A DNA stretch of 8,186 nt from Alphaproteobacteria bacterium (lineage in GTDB: Bacteria; Pseudomonadota; Alphaproteobacteria; Micropepsales; Micropepsaceae). Where the stretch lies: NCBI GenBank assembly GCA_003451645.1, contig DMER01000111.1:19955-28140 (forward strand), given 5' to 3'. Below, one piece after another: positions 6,283 to 8,186 of the stretch (positions are counted from its first letter, which is position 1; each line of letters starts with the position of its first letter). The position numbers and the translations under genes are program-made. Under the pieces are notes generated by a model, which was not told where the DNA came from, did no database searches, and saw only the letters and a program-made list of their open reading frames with translations.

Positions 6283-8151
6283 TTAACCGCGTTCGGTCTC
6301 CTTGACCTCAAAAATGCTCGCCCAATCGGCGGCGTCGTGGCGCATGATTGCGGCGCTCTTGAGAATGTCTTCGCCGAGATCGTCAAGTGTCAAGTTGTTG
6401 GCGCGCGCGCCATCTATCTCCGCCTTCACAGCCTTGAGCCGCCGGAGCATACGCGCCGAGCGGCGGCCCACCATTTCGAACTCCGCTTGGCTGCGGATGG
6501 CGAAGAAGATATAAGCGGCGGCAGGAAACACGCTCGCCGCGATGGACAGGACCAGCAGCCAATCATAGGCGCTCTTGTCCCAATGCATGACCGCGGTCTT
6601 TGCGGCGACGGCGGCGATGGTCAAGCCGAAGAACCAAAGGCTCGCCGTCTTCATGAACCGTCCGGCCGCGTCGTTCTTCGCCTCCGTTTTGCTATGGTAC
6701 TCGATCTGGTCTTGCAGCCGCGTGTGGGACACATAGGCGCTCAGCGCTTGCAAATGCGCGGGCGTCACAGTCGAGGGGGCGATTCCCGCGGAGCGCACGA
6801 TGGCGCAATAGACGTGCGGCACCCAACGTCGGCCCGGCAGGTCGGCCCCCAATTCGTGGAGGATCCGAAACGGCATAGGCCGCCCCGCGACGGCCAGGAT
6901 ATCTGTTTGCCGCAACAACTCGGCCAGCCAACGGTAATTCAACCACTTGTCGCGCCAGCCAAACCATTGCTCCAAGCCGACGATAATCAGGATCGCAAAC
7001 AGCAAGGCCAATTCGAGTCCGACAAACACGGCCGCCGAATGCTCGATCTCCATTGCATGCCCATACGCCTTGACGCCGAGCGACGCGAAGGCGCCAAATA
7101 GCGCGACGCCGGCCAGGAGATAGGCAAGGAAAAACACGCTGCGATGAAGGTCTGAATAATACGTCGCCAGTACGTCGGCGCGCTGAAAATGCCGGAACAA
7201 ATAGGTCGTCTGCGGCGACACGAATGTGAAGGGCGGCTTGTCCTTTGTGTCGGTAGGTTTCTTGAACAATGAAATCCATAACGGGTAGATGCCTGCGGCG
7301 GTCGAGCCAAACCAATTCGGCGCCGCTTTGAACGGCCCCTGATAGAGAAAACTATCTGGTTCCCCGCTGGGGGCGGCTACGGTGTCGCGGTAGTAGGCAT
7401 CTGCGGCCGCAATTTGATCTAACTCGTTATGGCCTTTGTTCTCGACGCGCTCGGTGGCAGCGCCCCTTGGGAACGCGAACGCAGTGACGAAAGACGCAAG
7501 TAGATCCGGCGCATACTGAGATTTGCTCTCACCCTTCAGGATCGTGACTGTCTCGGGCCGGTCGGACTGAATGTGGATGACCGGCAGACCCATTTCGATG
7601 GCCTCCACGATTACGTTCGCGGTTCCGCCTGTTCCTCGAGCCGGTTGTCCATCCCAGATCGCGATGAGGATGTCGCTATGGCGCCGAATATATGACCCGA
7701 CATGGGCATATGATGCGTCGCGTTCCTCCTTTGTGTGAATAGCCGCCAAATACAGTTCTGTAACCGCGCCATTCTCCGCGGCGACGGAGCGCAATCTCTC
7801 AAACTCCGTGTCCCCGGGCGCGAAATCCCGTTTGTACTCGGTGGCGGGCATAGGAAGCGCCGCGCTCAGGATGGCGCCCTCCGCGATTGCGGCACGCGCC
7901 GCGATGCGATCGGCTCCCTCGGCCAGCGGTGAGGTAAGGTGGATCAATGGCTCTGGCCGGTAAGTCCTGGCGGCGCCCTCCTGGGCTAATACGGCGGCCA
8001 TCTGCGTCTTGAGATCCGCGAAGATGCGGCGAACGGCCGCCTCCAGGTCGGCGGTCTGTTTAGCGTCGAAAGTCCGATGGCCAGTGATGCCGAGCCGGAT
8101 TGCGAATCTGGGCCGCGCATCGTCGTGGGAGATTGTGAGGATGTTATGCAT
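6283..8151 (-). CDS. SLOG-like sensor domain fused to four transmembrane helices (SLATT-like effector)
   Basis: The protein has 622 residues. The N-terminal 15-230 resembles the SLOG Rossmann-like superfamily: strand plus GITGHR (21-26), SPLAEGADRIAARAAI (74-89), SDILIAIWDG (159-168), and a GTGGTANVIVEA loop (173-184) recalling the LOG-type GGxGT motif. After a linker, four hydrophobic helices lie at about 338-360, 372-393, 503-523 and 530-552. They form two hairpins separated by a roughly 110-residue soluble segment, with an Arg/Lys-rich helix (about 563-580) after the last. This is like SLATT two-helix units (SMODS- and SLOG-associated effectors). SLOG domains bind or process nucleotide ligands; in Thoeris ThsA one binds a TIR-made ADP-ribose isomer. 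Being paired with a TIR gene, this protein may sense that product and open or disrupt the membrane (inference). The ATG at 8151 has GGGG six bases upstream. The frame stays open to the window edge, so a start further upstream cannot be excluded. The promoter is not in view. Confidence 0.85.
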   Translation of the reverse strand: MHNILTISHDDARPRFAIRLGITGHRTFDAKQTADLEAAVRRIFADLKTQMAAVLAQEGAARTYRPEPLIHLTSPLAEGADRIAARAAIAEGAILSAALPMPATEYKRDFAPGDTEFERLRSVAAENGAVTELYLAAIHTKEERDASYAHVGSYIRRHSDILIAIWDGQPARGTGGTANVIVEAIEMGLPVIHIQSDRPETVTILKGESKSQYAPDLLASFVTAFAFPRGAATERVENKGHNELDQIAAADAYYRDTVAAPSGEPDSFLYQGPFKAAPNWFGSTAAGIYPLWISLFKKPTDTKDKPPFTFVSPQTTYLFRHFQRADVLATYYSDLHRSVFFLAYLLAGVALFGAFASLGVKAYGHAMEIEHSAAVFVGLELALLFAILIIVGLEQWFGWRDKWLNYRWLAELLRQTDILAVAGRPMPFRILHELGADLPGRRWVPHVYCAIVRSAGIAPSTVTPAHLQALSAYVSHTRLQDQIEYHSKTEAKNDAAGRFMKTASLWFFGLTIAAVAAKTAVMHWDKSAYDWLLVLSIAASVFPAAAYIFFAIRSQAEFEMVGRRSARMLRRLKAVKAEIDGARANNLTLDDLGEDILKSAAIMRHDAADWASIFEVKETERG

Positions 8152-8186
8152 GAAAAGCCCCAGCTGGACACCTCCAACAACCGAGA

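Noticed and set aside
8152..8186. An upstream gene ending in TAA that overlaps the SLOG gene start
   Set aside because: One frame does end in TAA across the ATG at 8151, but only about 13 codons are visible and they show nothing recognisable.
1..8186. tRNA, rRNA, CRISPR array or phage attachment site
   Set aside because: No cloverleaf, regularly spaced repeat with unique spacers, or duplicated core was seen on either strand.

Overview
The window is GC-rich DNA, probably from an alphaproteobacterium. The GC level, codon usage and protein style (alphaproteobacterial-type nSTAND/FGE and WD40 proteins, an IS5-family element) all point that way, but no marker gene fixes the taxon. It looks like an accessory signalling or defence island, with no housekeeping genes.

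Layout, left to right. (1) Bases 1-1736, minus strand: most of a membrane protein with a cytoplasmic FHA domain, one transmembrane helix and a trypsin/HtrA-like protease domain with a complete His-Asp-Ser triad. Its C-terminus lies beyond base 1. (2) Bases 1858-2217, minus strand: the last two blades and tail of a WD40 protein whose upstream part is gone. (3) Bases about 2256-2770: a truncated IS5-family (IS427-like) element, transposase on the minus strand, with a candidate -1 frameshift site. (4) Bases about 2772-3410, plus strand: a Ser/Thr protein kinase that has lost its N-lobe at the IS edge. (5) Bases 3511-8151, minus strand: a two-gene operon. The first gene encodes a SLOG-like domain fused to four transmembrane helices (SLATT-like). 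The second, 18 bases downstream, encodes TIR - nSTAND NTPase - transmembrane helix - FGE/C-lectin-like domain.

How the parts may work together (inference). The FGE-like domain is predicted to sit in the periplasm and lacks the FGE catalytic cysteines, so it probably senses a ligand. The STAND module would act as the switch and the TIR domain as an NAD+-processing enzyme. The partner protein pairs a SLOG fold, a family known in Thoeris ThsA to bind a TIR-made cyclic ADP-ribose isomer, with a multi-pass membrane module that could act as effector. This reads as a two-gene, Thoeris-like abortive-infection candidate with a membrane effector. The kinase, WD40 and FHA-protease genes look like the remains of a second, phospho-threonine-based module broken by IS-associated rearrangement. 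Of that module, only the FHA-protease looks intact within the window.
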